Below, one piece after another: positions 8,281 to 16,154 of a stretch of DNA of 32,716 nucleotides (position 1 is its first letter; each line of letters begins with the position of its first letter). The position numbers and the translations under genes were made by a program. The stretch comes from Candidatus Marinamargulisbacteria bacterium SCGC AAA071-K20 (GTDB lineage: Bacteria > Margulisbacteria > Marinamargulisbacteria > GCA-2716485 > AAA071-K20). The stretch is from NCBI GenBank assembly GCA_003265975.1, contig QFBU01000008.1, forward strand, positions 1 to 32,716, read 5' to 3'. The notes beneath the pieces are model-generated. The model saw nothing but the letters and a program-made list of their open reading frames with translations, made no database searches and was not told where the DNA came from.

Positions 8281-10413
8281 ATGACTCGTTTTAAATCATT
8301 TTTTATAGCTGTTTTCTTTCTATTCACTCTTACCGGAGTGTGTGTTGCTTCTACTATGGAAGAAACGCCTATTGAGTCCATTTCTATAGGGTCTGAGCAG
8401 ATAAAATTAGAAACCCCTGCCCTTAAGAAAAATAATCACTTGTATGTTCCTATTCGCGATATTTTAAAAGAACTTAACGGCCGGTTAGTCTATAAAAAAA
8501 AGACGGACAGTTATGCTTTAATGTTCCCTGGATATACGATTGGGTTTAAACCTTATTCTTTAAAAACGATGATTAATGGAACGGCGGTCTCATTAAAGTC
8601 GCCTCCAATTTTTGCTATGGGGCGCGTGTATATTCCTATAGCCCTACTTACTAAGTCGAGCCATAAAGTGGTGCGCACAAAGACGTCTCTTTCTATTCGA
8701 TCTAGCCATAAGAAAAGGGCTTCGACATCCAAAAAAGTGGCCCTTAAAAAAACTGTACGAAAAAAGACCAAAAAGAAACTTAAATTACCTAAACTTCCCT
8801 CATTCTCTAAAAAGAAACCCTCGTCACTTAATTACTTTAATAAAACATTCCCTCTAAAACATAAATATTTTTATAAGGGTGACGTTCTTTATGTTGAATT
8901 ATTGCCATTTTTCAAAAAAATTGGATATAACATTACCAAACAAAAAAACATGGTTACGGTTTCTACTAAGTCGAGCACCTTTACGTTTTATACTAAAAAG
9001 AATGTCGTTTACACAAAAATTAAATCTAAAAAGAAACGACACGTACCGCCCCATAAACTCATCGTAAAAAACAAAAAAATATACTTTCCGCTGTCTTCAA
9101 CGTTACAAATATTTGACTATGGTTATGCGTGGAGTTCAAAAGATAATTCTATTTACCTTCTGAGTAAAATCTCCAGTATTGAGTCGGTAAATTATAAAAA
9201 CGTACCCCTTATAAAAATCAACTCGTCTCACCCCTTATCTGTGTCGCCCACAGAAACTCTATTACTTCGACATGGCCTTTATTTTGATATCAACTATAGT
9301 GTTTTAGACACCAACGATCGACAGATTAAAGATTTAGGATTTGACCAAATTAGCAAGGTAAAAGCTAAAAAATTAGACTTAAAAACAACGCGTATCAGAC
9401 TCTTTTCACAAGACTCTGTAACCGCCCCAAATATTGTAAAGACACGTGATGGTCTAGAGATTAGTTTCAATAGTTATTTGTCAGGGATTAAAGAAGCTAA
9501 AAAAGACAATCTCTCCATATTTCGCCTTGAGGGGAAGGGTCCTTTTGATGTTTCAGTTAGAAAAACTAAAAACCCGCCTAAGCTTATAGTAGATATCACC
9601 AACTGTGTGACGACGATGCCACAAATTAAACGGTCTAGTTCGGGGGTTTATAAACAAATTAGAACCTCTCAGTTTAAAAAATCACCCTACATCACTCGCA
9701 TGGTTGTAGACTTTGAAGGTGTGGTTCCAAATGTGAGCCATGTGACGTCTTCTGAGTATATTGAACTTAGAATGACACCAGTACCAAAGGCACGTGTAGC
9801 GTCTAAAAAACCAACTAAGGCACGGTCTAAACCGGTTCAAAAAAAGCGACTTTATTCTAAATCACAGCCCTTAAAAAATAGGGTTATTTTTGTTGATGCA
9901 GGCCATGGCGGAAGAGATCCTGGGGCCGTTGTATCCAAAAAATATTATGAAAAGACATACAATCTAGACATTGCTAAGCGTTTAAAACGTCGCCTGGAAG
10001 CAAAGGGAGCCATCGTAATTATGTCTCGTACTAAAGACCGGTCATTAAGTCTTGGTGGGAGAAGTTATTTAGCAAACAAAAATAAATCTGACATTATGGT
10101 GAGTATTCATATTAATTCATTTGTACAGTCAAAAGCACATGGCACCGAAACCTATTACTATAAGTATAAAGACAAGAGATTAGCTACTCATATCCAAAAA
10201 CAGTTGGCGAAAGATTTAAGGCTTAAAAATAATGGAGTTAAGCGTGCGCGTTTATATATTTTAAGAAACTCTCGGATGCCATCAGCATTAATTGAGCCTG
10301 TTTTTATGACTAATACTAAAGAGCATCAACTACTAAAGTCTCCCGTATTTCGTCAAAGGATTGCTGATTCTGTTTATCAAGGCATTACTAATTATTTTCG
10401 TTCTATGAAGTAG
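8281..10413 (+). CDS. N-acetylmuramoyl-L-alanine amidase (Amidase_3) with AMIN and stalk domains
   Basis: This is a cell-wall hydrolase cleaving the lactyl-amide bond between MurNAc and the stem peptide. The 710-residue protein has a signal peptide (first 23 residues), then a copper-amine-oxidase-N-like domain (about 40-135, with LYVPIRDIL and VYIPIALL). A very basic Lys/Ser/Thr linker (about 138-185) is followed by a second similar domain (about 195-300, IYFPLSSTLQI) and an AMIN-like domain (about 390-500). Another basic linker leads to the catalytic domain (about 532-708). The zinc-site residues are all present: His542 in VDAGHGG, Glu557 in YEKTYN, His610 in SIHIN and Glu672 in ALIEPVFM. 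It should act in the periplasm, probably in daughter-cell separation. It has its own promoter and is not simply an extension of the queA unit. Confidence 0.93.
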   Translation: MTRFKSFFIAVFFLFTLTGVCVASTMEETPIESISIGSEQIKLETPALKKNNHLYVPIRDILKELNGRLVYKKKTDSYALMFPGYTIGFKPYSLKTMINGTAVSLKSPPIFAMGRVYIPIALLTKSSHKVVRTKTSLSIRSSHKKRASTSKKVALKKTVRKKTKKKLKLPKLPSFSKKKPSSLNYFNKTFPLKHKYFYKGDVLYVELLPFFKKIGYNITKQKNMVTVSTKSSTFTFYTKKNVVYTKIKSKKKRHVPPHKLIVKNKKIYFPLSSTLQIFDYGYAWSSKDNSIYLLSKISSIESVNYKNVPLIKINSSHPLSVSPTETLLLRHGLYFDINYSVLDTNDRQIKDLGFDQISKVKAKKLDLKTTRIRLFSQDSVTAPNIVKTRDGLEISFNSYLSGIKEAKKDNLSIFRLEGKGPFDVSVRKTKNPPKLIVDITNCVTTMPQIKRSSSGVYKQIRTSQFKKSPYITRMVVDFEGVVPNVSHVTSSEYIELRMTPVPKARVASKKPTKARSKPVQKKRLYSKSQPLKNRVIFVDAGHGGRDPGAVVSKKYYEKTYNLDIAKRLKRRLEAKGAIVIMSRTKDRSLSLGGRSYLANKNKSDIMVSIHINSFVQSKAHGTETYYYKYKDKRLATHIQKQLAKDLRLKNNGVKRARLYILRNSRMPSALIEPVFMTNTKEHQLLKSPVFRQRIADSVYQGITNYFRSMK

Positions 10414-10430
10414 TCTTGTTTAGAGGTGGA

Positions 10431-12518
10431 TTATTTTACTTCTAAATTAACCTGACCATTCCAGTCTGTAGGCGGATGTTTTATGAGGTTTTCACAGCGA
10501 ACAATATACATATTTAAGGCTTTGTCTTGAGGATTATTACTATTTAGCTCCTTAAATATATCTAAACTTTTTGACCACTTTTTTTGTAAATAATTTAGTA
10601 CCCCTTCTTCAAAACGAATATTATATTTGTCAGCACTTGTTTCTATAAACCCCTCTTTTAAGGCTAGCAATTCATAAATATATATTCCTTTACTCTTTCC
10701 TTTTACGGCCACTAGATCTAAGGGTCTTACTATCACTTTTTCATATACTTTCTCGTATGTAAATTCGCTTATAATAATAGTTGTTCCGTATAACTTGTTA
10801 ATCCCTTCCAAGCGACTCGCTAAGTTTACATTGTCTCCCAGTACAGTGTAGTTTAGCCGTTCTTTAGACCCTATGTTTCCTACGATACAAGCTCCAGTAT
10901 TTATTCCAATACGAGTGGGAAAAGGCATTTTATTTTCTTTTTCCCATGCTTTATTCATTTCTTCTATTTTGTCTTTACTCTCTAAGGCCGCCTTGCATGC
11001 TAAAAACGCATGGTTTTTTTGACGTTTTGGAGCGCCCCAAAAAGACATAATCGCGTCTCCTATATACTTATCTATAGTGCCTTTGTTCTTTTTAATGATA
11101 CTGGTTACTTCCTCTAGATACTCTGAAAGATGTAAGGTTAGGTCTTCTGGCGACATCCCTTCAGAAAGTGCAGTAAACCCTGCTACATCTGTAAACATAA
11201 AGCTTAATGTTTCTTTTTTTCCCCCCAGTTTTGCTTGAATACCGCTTTTAACCATTTCTTTCACTAATGACTTGGGTACATATTTTTGGAACGACTTTAA
11301 GCTGGTTTCCATAGACGAGAAGGTTTCTGCCATTTGTTGTATTTCGTCTGTTTGACTGTCAATGTGAATGCTTTTTCCTATATTAAAGTTTTTAATACGT
11401 TCAGCTTCTTTTGTTAACTCTATAATAGGCCTGGTAATTCTCTGCGTTAAATATTTTGTAGCTATTATAGCTAATATTAAAATTAAAACTGATATGACTA
11501 TGGTATACATATTTGACTCATTAATTTCGTGAAGTAGTACTTCTGATGGCACCATAAAGACTATTTTCCAGGCTTTTTTAAATTGAGCTGGAAACTGCGT
11601 CACTAATATAATTGTTTCTTCGCCATTTAGTTTAATATTAAAGTTATTACCAACTACGCCATTATTTTCGTCTAGTATTGGTTTTATAATACTTAGTTGA
11701 GAGCTTATTGTTTTTAAGTCTGTTTCTGGAGCCGCTACTATCGTATTTTTTTGGTCTAAAATATAGGTAAATGAGGCCTTCTTAAATTGCTGTTGTTCTA
11801 AAAATACAGACAATGTATTTAAATGGATATCAACCGCTATTACTCCTTGAAATCTCCCTTTTTTGTCTATTGCTGGAATCGATGCCGTTATTCCTAATTT
11901 TTTGTCTGTAAAGAAGGTATACACGTCAGACAGAAAAAGCCCCTTTTTATTTACCGCTCCGGTATACCAGGGTCTAACTAAAGGGTTATATGACGATAAT
12001 TTGGGTCCTGTTTTATACGTTTGGTTAAGTTCTTTGTCATGATATTGCCAGTATTCATTCTTTTTATAGTTTTCATTTAGAATGTGTTTAATGCCTAGAG
12101 TTCCGTCTTTTAATCGCTTTACCATTAAGAAGTTGCCCTCTACATCTGAGTAGTTAAACATGGCTATTTGAGGATATTGTTTTAATGAGCTCATAAAATA
12201 TAGCTCTAACTGATTCCAGTTTTTTACATCCATAACACCGGAGCTTATATGCTCTGACGAAATTTCTACTAATTCAATTACAGGCATTAAATAGGTAGTG
12301 GTTCGATGAATGACCGTTTTATTGATCTGAGAAATTAAGCTTCCTGATAAGCCCAACACGCTATTTTTATGATTTATGTAGTTATAGCTGATAATAATTG
12401 AGGCGGTAACGACCAACAACATCACAACCCCAATTGTGATATTTGCTTGCATGCTTCGGCTCTTAGCAAAAAGAGTTTTAAAAATATCTAAAAACGACAT
12501 AAAGAGTATATGGTTCAT
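10431..12518 (-). CDS. Membrane-bound class III adenylate/guanylate cyclase with extracytoplasmic Cache-like sensor and HAMP
   Basis: The 695-residue protein makes a cyclic nucleotide, most likely cAMP, in response to an external signal. A transmembrane helix near residues 24-46 is followed by a sensor region (about 50-325) with Cache-type features (VRPWYTGAV, GVIAVDIHLNTL). A second membrane helix (about 338-358) leads to a HAMP linker (ITRPIIELTKEAERI) and the cyclase domain (about 430-610). Metal-binding aspartates are Asp444 in FMFTDVAGFT and Asp488 in DKYIGDAIM, and the LGDNVNLASRLE motif supplies the base-recognition and transition-state residues. The C-terminal tail (about 625-690) has one TPR-like helix pair. 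The start used is the first ATG; a second ATG six codons in (12500) is possible. The gene is divergent from the MBL hydrolase, and the two share an 80-base intergenic region. Confidence 0.92.
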   Translation of the reverse strand: MNHILFMSFLDIFKTLFAKSRSMQANITIGVVMLLVVTASIIISYNYINHKNSVLGLSGSLISQINKTVIHRTTTYLMPVIELVEISSEHISSGVMDVKNWNQLELYFMSSLKQYPQIAMFNYSDVEGNFLMVKRLKDGTLGIKHILNENYKKNEYWQYHDKELNQTYKTGPKLSSYNPLVRPWYTGAVNKKGLFLSDVYTFFTDKKLGITASIPAIDKKGRFQGVIAVDIHLNTLSVFLEQQQFKKASFTYILDQKNTIVAAPETDLKTISSQLSIIKPILDENNGVVGNNFNIKLNGEETIILVTQFPAQFKKAWKIVFMVPSEVLLHEINESNMYTIVISVLILILAIIATKYLTQRITRPIIELTKEAERIKNFNIGKSIHIDSQTDEIQQMAETFSSMETSLKSFQKYVPKSLVKEMVKSGIQAKLGGKKETLSFMFTDVAGFTALSEGMSPEDLTLHLSEYLEEVTSIIKKNKGTIDKYIGDAIMSFWGAPKRQKNHAFLACKAALESKDKIEEMNKAWEKENKMPFPTRIGINTGACIVGNIGSKERLNYTVLGDNVNLASRLEGINKLYGTTIIISEFTYEKVYEKVIVRPLDLVAVKGKSKGIYIYELLALKEGFIETSADKYNIRFEEGVLNYLQKKWSKSLDIFKELNSNNPQDKALNMYIVRCENLIKHPPTDWNGQVNLEVK

Positions 12519-12585
12519 TTTGATAAAAAATAAACATTTATTTCAGTGTCTTACTAGATAATGGTTTAATTTTAAGTTTTTGGGG

Positions 12586-12591
12586 TATTAT
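12586..12591 (+). promoter_or_regulatory. -10 box of the MBL hydrolase gene, likely leaderless
   Basis: TATTAT at 12586-12591 lies seven bases before the ATG at 12599, so transcription would begin at or next to the start codon. There is no clear -35 box and no Shine-Dalgarno. Confidence 0.45.
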
Positions 12592-12598
12592 ATTCCAT

Positions 12599-13423
12599 AT
12601 GGCACAACTACATTTTTGGGGAGTAAGAGGCTCTATACCAACAATATTAGATACTCATACTAAGTATGGGGCTAATACGCCCTGTTTGAGCTTAGAATTT
12701 GATGATACTCACATAATTTTAGATGCAGGAACCGGTCTTTATAAGTGTGGTAATTATCTTTTAAACCATCCAAAAAAAATTATTTTCTTGATGAGTCACT
12801 ATCACTGGGATCACATTCAAGGATTGCCTTATTTTTACCCCCTTTATCGCTACAACTTTAATATTAGTATCTGTAGCGCTCACCTTCACAATATTAGCTC
12901 AATACTTGATGATCTTTTTGATGGTGTAAAATTTCCAATGTCATTTAATCAACTTTCTTCTCCACCTAAGCTATTGTCTGAGTCAGAATTCACGGGATTT
13001 TTGCAAGACTATAATTGCAACTCTTTAGAAAACCATCATCCAGGAACCTCTTTTTCTTATAGCTTTCGAGTAGGCGATAAAAAAGTTGTGTATTGTAGTG
13101 ACCACGAACTTAGACCTTTTTCTGATAATGATAATGTAAAACACGTTAATTTTTGTAAAGACAGCGATGTTCTTGTATTAGACGCTCACTTTAATACCAA
13201 GGATCACCCTGAAAGAAGAGGTTGGGGGCATAGTTTTTTAGAAGATGCTTTGGAACTAGCTCATCGGGCGAACGTAAAACAGCTCTATCTTTTTCACCAT
13301 GATCCTAGAAAATCGGATTTCATTCTAGATAGAAATATTAAAAAAGCTACAGATTGGATCAAAAAACATAATGCCTCTTTTGTTGTTCATAACGCTACAG
13401 AGGGACAGCGTCTAAGTCTTTAG
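12599..13423 (+). CDS. Metallo-beta-lactamase-fold hydrolase of the GVRGSIP type
   Basis: The 274-residue protein opens with HFWGVRGSIP, followed by YGANTPCLSLEF and ILDAGTGLY. It carries the HxHxDH metal motif as His67, His69, Asp71 and His72 (SHYHWDH). Further ligand candidates are His in the NHHPGTSFSY segment, Asp in VVYCSDHE, Asp in VLVLDAHF, and the C-terminal LFHHDP. This subgroup of the fold contains PhnP- and PDE-like phosphodiesterases and many uncharacterised members, and the true substrate is not known. Divergence from a nucleotide cyclase makes cyclic-nucleotide hydrolysis an attractive guess, but this is inference from position alone. Its stop overlaps that of the convergent tlyA gene by four bases. 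No signal peptide is present, so it is cytoplasmic. Confidence 0.88.
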   Translation: MAQLHFWGVRGSIPTILDTHTKYGANTPCLSLEFDDTHIILDAGTGLYKCGNYLLNHPKKIIFLMSHYHWDHIQGLPYFYPLYRYNFNISICSAHLHNISSILDDLFDGVKFPMSFNQLSSPPKLLSESEFTGFLQDYNCNSLENHHPGTSFSYSFRVGDKKVVYCSDHELRPFSDNDNVKHVNFCKDSDVLVLDAHFNTKDHPERRGWGHSFLEDALELAHRANVKQLYLFHHDPRKSDFILDRNIKKATDWIKKHNASFVVHNATEGQRLSL

Positions 13424-14199
13424 CTTGTTAAATAAAAAAAATACTCGGTATTTCCTTGTGCCCCTTTAATAGGAGACTCACATTTACTTTTTAGAGTAAA
13501 ACCTTCTTTTTCTAAATTAACTTGAACGCGGTCTAGTATTTTTTCTCTTACGTCCACATCTCTTATAATTCCGCCCTCCCCTATTTCGTCCTTTTTAGCT
13601 TCAAACTGTGGCTTAATTAAAATAATATAATGTGTTCCTTCAACGACACATGTCCTGACCGTTGGAAGTAATTTTATGACGCTAATAAACGATACATCCA
13701 TAATAACCATAGAAATTTTAGGGGCGAGTTCTGGATCCATTTTTTGCTTTAATAAAGCTGTTTTCATAAGGTCAATTGTGAGGGTTTTAGCATTTGTTCT
13801 TTCGATAATACAAACTCTCTTGTCTTGTTGAAGAGACATGGCAACTTGTCCGTAACCAACATCAACGCCAATTACGGCCCGTGCATTGTACTTTAAAGCA
13901 CAATCGGTAAATCCGCCGGTTGATATACCAACGTCTAAACATACTTTTTCTCCAAAGTTAAGATTAAGGCGTTCAATAGCTCCCTTTAACTTATCGCCCC
14001 CTCTTGAGACATAGTCTGTTTTACTTTTTTTAATACTTATAGGTAGATCGGGCCTTATTAAGCTGCCTATTTTATCAATTTTTTGTCCATTAATAGTTAC
14101 TTTTCCAGTTAAAATAATGGCTTGCGCTGTTTTTAGATCGTCGGCATATCCCTTGTCTAAAAGGAGTTGGTCGATGCGTTGTTTTTTTGGTTTTGCCAT
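13420..14199 (-). CDS. tlyA: TlyA-family rRNA 2'-O-methyltransferase / hemolysin A homologue
   Basis: The 259-residue protein joins an N-terminal S4 RNA-binding domain (about 6-65, RIDQLLLDKGYADDLKTAQ with VTINGQKI) to an FtsJ-like Rossmann methyltransferase domain (about 66-255). The S-adenosylmethionine site is visible as LDVGISTGGFTDC, and catalytic Lys and Asp candidates lie in YVSRGGDKL and MDVSFIS. TlyA proteins methylate ribosomal cytidines in mycobacteria; target identity here is by family only. It is the last gene of the minus-strand run that begins at dnaA, one base after the stop of the AMMECR1-domain gene, and it ends by overlapping the convergent MBL gene. Confidence 0.93.
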   Translation of the reverse strand: MAKPKKQRIDQLLLDKGYADDLKTAQAIILTGKVTINGQKIDKIGSLIRPDLPISIKKSKTDYVSRGGDKLKGAIERLNLNFGEKVCLDVGISTGGFTDCALKYNARAVIGVDVGYGQVAMSLQQDKRVCIIERTNAKTLTIDLMKTALLKQKMDPELAPKISMVIMDVSFISVIKLLPTVRTCVVEGTHYIILIKPQFEAKKDEIGEGGIIRDVDVREKILDRVQVNLEKEGFTLKSKCESPIKGAQGNTEYFFYLTS

Positions 14200-14200
14200 T

Positions 14201-14734
14201 TTATGAAAACACTTCAGCGGTAAAGGTTAAAAATTCTGTTTTAGGATCATCCAGTACGCTAGTTGAACACCCTGCTTTTTTACATAGCTCTGAGATAAAT
14301 GTCGGTAAGTCCCAGCCTTGTTCTATGGGTATTTGTGGTAAAAAGACACCTGCTCTGGATCCGTTTTTTAAAATAAGACCATGGGTGCCTAACTTAATAT
14401 CTTCTGGCGCTTTGATTTTTTCAACAGGGCTAATGATTGATATTTCTACTAACAAGTCGTCTTTCTCCCCTTTTTGAACGGGTGTAAATCGAGTGTCTTC
14501 AAATGCCGACTTAATAGCTAGTTCTTGTATTCCATAATACAGAGGTTTGTGAGCTATGATATGCCCAATACACCCTCTTAGCTGTCCCTTTTTATAGAGT
14601 GTTACAAAAGCACCTCTCATACTCATTAAGTCTATGTCGCTTGTGTTTTTTTGCTGAGCCTTACCGTCTAGGTAGTCACTTATAGTGTCTTTTACTAATT
14701 TTATTAGAGATCGTTTCTGTAGTTGAGTAATCAT
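14201..14734 (-). CDS. amrA: AmmeMemoRadiSam system protein A (AMMECR1 domain)
   Basis: The 177-residue product is a single AMMECR1 domain, the usual length for the stand-alone bacterial form. The hallmark QLRGCIGHI is near residue 55. It is followed by the family's AIKSAFEDTRFTPV and LVEISIISPVEKI segments, then KNGSRAGVFLPQ and GWDLPTFISELCKKAG. The biochemical role of the family is not settled. It lies three bases downstream of the Memo-like gene, which matches the A/B pairing of the AmmeMemoRadiSam set. Confidence 0.93.
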   Translation of the reverse strand: MITQLQKRSLIKLVKDTISDYLDGKAQQKNTSDIDLMSMRGAFVTLYKKGQLRGCIGHIIAHKPLYYGIQELAIKSAFEDTRFTPVQKGEKDDLLVEISIISPVEKIKAPEDIKLGTHGLILKNGSRAGVFLPQIPIEQGWDLPTFISELCKKAGCSTSVLDDPKTEFLTFTAEVFS

Positions 14735-14737
14735 CGC

Positions 14738-15559
14738 TTAATAATAAACAACCGATCCATATCCCACAACTGACGAAAAGTCTCCTGATACGCCTCCCGA
14801 GTGGCAATAGTGTCTTTCTATACACTTATTTGCCCCCCAATCTTTCACAACGTTGTTTGTTACCATAATCGGGCCATACCCGCAGCATTGAATGGCTCCT
14901 GTTGTATTGTCTTTATAAAACTGATCCATCTCTCCAGTATGTATAAGGTCTAAAGCCTTCCGGTCCATCTGTTCGGCTGTTTCTGCTTTATAAAAGTGAG
15001 ATAAGTCTGAAGAGGCAATAATGAGCGATTTTTCTTTATCGCATTCTGAAAGAAGTGCTCTGGTTAGTATATCAACGCTTTCTTGATCTTGATTACCCAT
15101 AACAACTCCCACTACTTTGAAGGGATGTGAATATATATGTTGGAGAAAAGGAATTTCAACTTCTATGCTATGTTCTTGAGAATGAGCTTGATCTAAAAAA
15201 CAAATTAACGGATTGTTTGCATGTAATTTTTTAACTAAGTCTGTATTGATAGCCACTTTTCCAAGAGGCGTTTCGTAATAATCACCCTCAAAAACAGAAA
15301 TCCCTCGAAAAGGGACTCTATGGCTAGGGCCTATTATTATGATTGTTTGTGGTCTAAGCCCCTTAACACTATCAAATGAATAGGCCGCTGTTTTCCCAGA
15401 AAAAACATACCCCGCATGGGGAGAAATTAGTCCTTTAGTGGATGGTAGTGGCTCTTGTTTTGATAATGATTGAAAAAGGCTTGTTAATAATGACTCAAGT
15501 TGATCAGGTTCTTGGGGGTAAAAAGTCCCTGCAAATACCGGTTTTCTTATTCGAGGCAT
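14738..15559 (-). CDS. amrB: AmmeMemoRadiSam system protein B (Memo-like)
   Basis: The 273-residue Memo-family protein is related to class III extradiol dioxygenases. The start RKPVFAGTFYP and the metal-site histidine candidates are visible: ISPHAGYVFSGKTAA, IIGPSHRVPF, AHSQEHSIEVEIPFLQ and SSDLSHF. CCGYGPI and the C-terminal GDFSSVVGYGSV complete the family pattern. It sits nine bases after the small bS22-like gene and three bases before amrA. The third member of the named system, the radical SAM protein, is not adjacent and is not in the window. The reaction of the system is unknown. Confidence 0.93.
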   Translation of the reverse strand: MPRIRKPVFAGTFYPQEPDQLESLLTSLFQSLSKQEPLPSTKGLISPHAGYVFSGKTAAYSFDSVKGLRPQTIIIIGPSHRVPFRGISVFEGDYYETPLGKVAINTDLVKKLHANNPLICFLDQAHSQEHSIEVEIPFLQHIYSHPFKVVGVVMGNQDQESVDILTRALLSECDKEKSLIIASSDLSHFYKAETAEQMDRKALDLIHTGEMDQFYKDNTTGAIQCCGYGPIMVTNNVVKDWGANKCIERHYCHSGGVSGDFSSVVGYGSVVYY

Positions 15560-15568
15560 GAAAGAAAA

Positions 15569-15655
15569 TTATTTCTTAGCTTTCATTCGTTTACCATATT
15601 TTTTATACTTATGCTTTCGCATTTTTTTACGTCGCTTTTTAATTAAGCTACCCAT
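15569..15655 (-). CDS. bS22 / AURKAIP1-COX24-like small ribosomal protein (28 residues)
   Basis: The open frame from ATG 15653-15655 to TAA 15569-15571 encodes MGSLIKKRRKKMRKHKYKKY followed by GKRMKAKK. This is almost entirely basic and matches the short AURKAIP1/COX24 family (MGSVIKKRRKRM-type), known as bS22 in mycobacterial small subunits and related to mitochondrial mS38. A near-ideal Shine-Dalgarno, AGGAGGA (minus strand of 15661-15667), stands five bases before the ATG, the strongest in the window, as expected for an abundant ribosomal protein. It lies between the DciA-like gene (22 bases upstream) and amrB (nine bases downstream). Its small size makes it easy to miss in annotation. Confidence 0.88.
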   Translation of the reverse strand: MGSLIKKRRKKMRKHKYKKYGKRMKAKK

Positions 15656-15677
15656 GCTTTTCCTCCTAGTACTAGTA

Positions 15678-16154
15678 TCAGAGATGGCCAGTTTCGCAAA
15701 AAACGCACCGACCCTTTTTTGTATATACGACCTTACATGTATCACATAACCGGTCGCCCCTCAATCTTTTTAATTCATTTGTCTTCTTTATTTTCTCTTT
15801 AAATGACAGCCTTAAGAAGGCTTCGTTTGGCTTTCTTATCTCTTTTTTAGGGGCCCCTTCTGGCATGTGATGTACTTTTAAATACTTAACAATTCCCTTC
15901 TTATCGAGAACCTCTTCAATCCGTTTAATAATAATGTCTTTGTGTGCTTGAATTTCGTTTATCCAGCAATAATTTGTTGAATAAATTCCTAGGGCAAATT
16001 TTTTGTAATAACCAAAACTTAAATCTTCGGCCATTCTCCCTTTAAATATTTCAGTCCAAGCCAGACTTAGTCTTTTACCAATCTTTACACTCACAGATAC
16101 GGATCTGAGAGACTTACTTCTTTCTCTTGTAAAAATTGTAGCTAAGTCGAACAC
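15678..16154 (-). CDS. DUF721/DciA-like protein with a C-terminal zinc ribbon
   Basis: This 158-residue basic protein lies directly after recF, overlapping it by 13 bases. That is the position where DUF721/DciA genes are often found; DciA loads or recruits the replicative helicase DnaB at origins. The N-terminal half fits the family loosely: VSVKIGKRLSLAWTEIFKG, then YKKFALGIYSTNYCWINEIQAHKD, recalling the W-x-x-E-L pattern and its KH-like fold. The C-terminus carries four cysteines spaced as a zinc ribbon: Cys137, Cys140, Cys150 and Cys153. I do not know this ribbon as a usual part of DciA. Assignment rests mainly on position and weak similarity. Confidence 0.65.
   Translation of the reverse strand: MFDLATIFTRERSKSLRSVSVSVKIGKRLSLAWTEIFKGRMAEDLSFGYYKKFALGIYSTNYCWINEIQAHKDIIIKRIEEVLDKKGIVKYLKVHHMPEGAPKKEIRKPNEAFLRLSFKEKIKKTNELKRLRGDRLCDTCKVVYTKKGRCVFCETGHL

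Noticed and set aside
15558..15749. Plus-strand open frame across the bS22-like gene
   Set aside because: It is antisense to the bS22-like gene with its strong Shine-Dalgarno. Its hydrophobic translation is the reverse of Lys/Arg codons.
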